A stretch of DNA of 64,000 nt. Origin: an uncultured Cytophagales bacterium (lineage in GTDB: Bacteria; Bacteroidota; Bacteroidia; Cytophagales; Thermonemataceae). The translations under genes were made by a program, and so were the position numbers. Shown here one piece after another: positions 62,427 to 64,000 of this stretch. The notes beneath the pieces are model-generated. The model searched no databases, was not told where the DNA came from, and saw nothing but the letters and a program-made list of their open reading frames with translations. Within the stretch, counting starts at the first letter, position 1, and every line of letters begins with the position of its first letter. The stretch covers positions 27,954 through 91,953 of the forward strand of contig CALEMF010000020.1 of NCBI GenBank assembly GCA_937911505.1. The letters are read 5' to 3'.

Positions 62427-62578
62427 ATGGAAACTACACAAAGTATAAACTATTCTGGTATTGTAGGAGCCACAGCAGGTAGGTTTTGTATTACTCATTG
62501 TACGCTTATAGTAGCTGATTTGTGTACGTTGGTTTCCTAGTACTTACTGCATATTTAGAAAGTTATCGCTCTTGTTAG
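62427..62578 (+). pseudogene. degraded MerC-domain membrane protein
   Basis: It starts one base after the COG0523 stop. The first 37 codons read METTQSINYSGIVGATAGRFCITHCTLIVA and carry the CxxHC motif of MerC-type N-termini (FCITHC) before stopping at TAG (62538-62540). A different frame ending at TAG (62576-62578) encodes FVYVGFLVLTAYLESYRSC, which resembles the last helix and Cys-containing tail of MerC proteins. The intervening three helices are missing, consistent with an internal deletion plus frame change. MerC-like proteins often accompany zinc-responsive COG0523 genes. The assignment rests on short stretches. Confidence 0.45.
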
Positions 62579-62615
62579 AAAAGTAATAGATAGGAATTGT
62601 CATTAGTAACGCTTT

Positions 62616-63248
62616 ATGAAGATCCAAACGAGTAATCTACAATACCAATACCCTGCCTCTCCACTACTCTCATTCCCTGACCTTCAAGTAGAAGCAGGAA
62701 AAGCCTTATTGATACGTGGTGAATCAGGTTGTGGTAAGACTACGCTGTTGCATCTACTGGCAGGTTTAAGGCAACCGACAACAGGTAGTGTTATACTTGG
62801 TAATAACCAGATCGCCCGCTTATCAGCCGCCCAGATGGATCAATTCAGAGGAAAACATGTGGGCATTGTTCATCAACAATCTTACTTTATTCAGTCGTTA
62901 TCTATTTTAGACAATCTATTGATTTCACCCTATGTAAATAATAAGCATAAAGTTGAGACGATTGCTAGCCAACTAAATATTAAGGACTTATTATCTCGCT
63001 ATCCACACCAGTTAAGCATGGGGCAACAGCAGAGGGCTTCTATTGCAAGAGCTATCATGAATACTCCCAAAATCTTATTGGCTGATGAGCCTACAAGTGC
63101 GCTAGATAATAAAAATTGTGCACTCGTGATTGAAACTTTGTTAAAAGAAGCAATAGCTAACGAGGCCGCATTGCTCATCGTAACGCACGATAATCGCTTG
63201 CAAACCGAAGTCAGCGATTATATTGATTTAGCTACCGTACTCCACTAA
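62616..63248 (+). CDS. ABC transporter ATP-binding protein (LolD/MacB type)
   Basis: The 210-residue ATPase has Walker A GESGCGKT, Q-loop VHQQSYF, signature LSMGQQQR, Walker B ILLADEP and switch His in VTHD. The SxLD D-loop is ALDNKN. The short length and VGIVHQQ/LADEPTSALD sequences place it with the LolD/MacB/FtsE class that works with FtsX-fold permeases, such as the next gene 11 bp downstream. Context suggests a role in zinc homeostasis, as described for ABC systems with His-rich permeases such as Zrg of Vibrio; this is an inference. Confidence 0.9.
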   Translation: MKIQTSNLQYQYPASPLLSFPDLQVEAGKALLIRGESGCGKTTLLHLLAGLRQPTTGSVILGNNQIARLSAAQMDQFRGKHVGIVHQQSYFIQSLSILDNLLISPYVNNKHKVETIASQLNIKDLLSRYPHQLSMGQQQRASIARAIMNTPKILLADEPTSALDNKNCALVIETLLKEAIANEAALLIVTHDNRLQTEVSDYIDLATVLH

Positions 63249-63259
63249 ACTTCTAAAAG

Positions 63260-64000
63260 ATGCTTATCAAGATAGCTTGGAAAAATATGACGTACAAACC
63301 ACTCAATACAATACTCTGTATTGGTCTACTTATGTTTGGCGTAAGTATTATTTCTTTACTACTTCTCATTCAGCATCAGCTTGAACAGAAATTCAAACGA
63401 GATTTACAGAACATTGATTTAGTAATGGGCGCTAAAGGTAGTCCGTTACAGCTTGTGCTTTCAGCAGTTTACCACTTAGATGCCCCTACTGGCAATATAA
63501 AGCTAGCAGAAGCACAAAAAATGATGAATAGTCCTATGGTGCAAGAAGCCATACCCTTGGCTTACGGTGATAGCTATCGTGGTTATCGTATTTTAGGAAC
63601 CACTACTGGCTACTTAGAAAAATATGAGGCTCAATTACAAGAAGGACGCTCCTTCTCAAAGCCTTTAGAAGCTGTAATAGGTGCTAACGTCGCTGAAAAA
63701 ACTGGACTAAAAGTAGGGGCTACTTTTTTAGGAACGCACGGAGAGGTAAACGAAGGACATGTGCACGAAGAGCATCCGTATAAAGTAGTAGGTGTCGTAC
63801 AGAAAACAAATACTGTATTAGATCAGCTAATATTGACTAATCTTGAAAGTGTATGGCAGGTTCATGCACATAATGACGACACTGATCATAACCACGACGA
63901 AGACCATAGCCACGACGAAGACCATAGCCACGATGACGATCACAACCACGATGACGATCACAACCACGATGACGATCACAACCACGATGACGATCACAAC
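63260..64000 (+). CDS. FtsX-type ABC permease with His/Asp-rich loop (5' part)
   Basis: The gene starts 11 bp after the ATPase and is open to the right edge (247 codons). The N-terminus reads MLIKIAWKNMTYKPLNTILC with one membrane helix (about 16-38). LDAPTGNI and the preceding VMGAKGSPLQLVLSAVYH are the signature of a MacB/FtsX permease family. A first periplasmic domain follows (about 50-200). From about residue 208 the sequence becomes a His/Asp-rich stretch of repeated H-[DN]-[DE]-D-H-[SN] units, a probable zinc-binding loop. The remaining membrane helices lie outside the window. Confidence 0.85.
   Translation, partial: MLIKIAWKNMTYKPLNTILCIGLLMFGVSIISLLLLIQHQLEQKFKRDLQNIDLVMGAKGSPLQLVLSAVYHLDAPTGNIKLAEAQKMMNSPMVQEAIPLAYGDSYRGYRILGTTTGYLEKYEAQLQEGRSFSKPLEAVIGANVAEKTGLKVGATFLGTHGEVNEGHVHEEHPYKVVGVVQKTNTVLDQLILTNLESVWQVHAHNDDTDHNHDEDHSHDEDHSHDDDHNHDDDHNHDDDHNHDDDHN
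63893..64000 (+). repeat. 18-bp tandem repeat encoding metal-binding hexapeptides
   Basis: Six in-frame 18-bp units run to the window edge. Two are CACGACGAAGACCATAGC (63893-63928) and four are CACGATGACGATCACAAC (63929-64000). They encode H-D-E-D-H-S and H-D-D-D-H-N. Identity of the last four at the DNA level indicates recent expansion by slippage. The total copy number is not visible. Confidence 0.9.

Noticed and set aside
63893..64000. Regular 18-bp units considered as a CRISPR array
   Set aside because: The units are contiguous without spacers, keep the reading frame of the permease and encode His/Asp hexapeptides.

Overview
The window reads as a chromosomal segment of a gliding-type Bacteroidota, most likely of the order Cytophagales. 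Base composition is moderately AT-rich. Promoters fit the Bacteroidota pattern, a -7 element TAnnTTTG with TTG or TTTG about 19-23 bases upstream. Several secreted proteins end in type IX secretion (T9SS) sorting domains, one outer-membrane protein is PorP/SprF-like, and family-restricted genes such as DUF4293 and DUF4173 are present. There is no phage, insertion sequence, CRISPR array or rRNA operon; one tRNA gene (Asp) is present.

Layout. 1-5.4 kb: end of a LUD-domain gene, an Rrf2 regulator, a DUF2459 protein, the grpE-dnaJ chaperone pair and typA. 5.4-11.9 kb: accessory genes, namely an AraC regulator next to an MFS exporter and a small beta-barrel-like protein, a Trp-rich repeat protein, a divergent HxlR/DoxX pair with a readable operator, and a double ABM-domain protein. 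12-24.5 kb: a ClC channel with CBS domains, an OmpA/helix-hairpin-helix pair, a three-gene MoxR ATPase / vWA-metallopeptidase / LRR-TPR cluster, a DUF4173 membrane protein, tRNA-Asp, a large Cache-HAMP-GAF-PAS sensor without a kinase, and a winged-helix/nuclease-fold pair behind a perfect palindrome. 24.8-33.3 kb: LRR protein, dnaX, a lone receiver, a T9SS-exported subtilase, deoC and a bestrophin. 33.4-42.5 kb: an ECF sigma factor overlapping a fused anti-sigma/trypsin-like protease, a cupin, a thioesterase, two TM2-SHOCT proteins, a methyltransferase, a CPA2 antiporter, xerD, DUF4293 and the rpsU-xerC-hpf block. 42.5-52.8 kb: a PorP/SprF-OmpA fusion, two tandem T9SS type-B beta-helix genes, one split by a nonsense codon, then pth, rplY and prs, a membrane protein and a lipoprotein with two RskA-like repeats. 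53.8-61 kb: one 2412-residue secreted metalloprotease mosaic. 61-64 kb: a probable zinc-homeostasis operon with a Zur-like palindrome, a COG0523 GTPase, a degraded MerC remnant, an ABC ATPase and a permease with an expanding His/Asp repeat that runs off the window edge.

How it fits together. The left and middle parts carry housekeeping functions (protein folding, translation, replication, recombination, PRPP synthesis). Secreted T9SS cargo and its probable membrane partner cluster at 42-61 kb. The points most worth following are: the tandem duplication that copied the 3' end of pth together with the beta-helix gene, followed by a single-codon break of one copy; the sigma factor coupled to a transmembrane anti-sigma domain fused to an HtrA-like protease; the MoxR-vWA cluster; and the zinc operon with its degenerating MerC gene and 18-bp metal-binding repeats.
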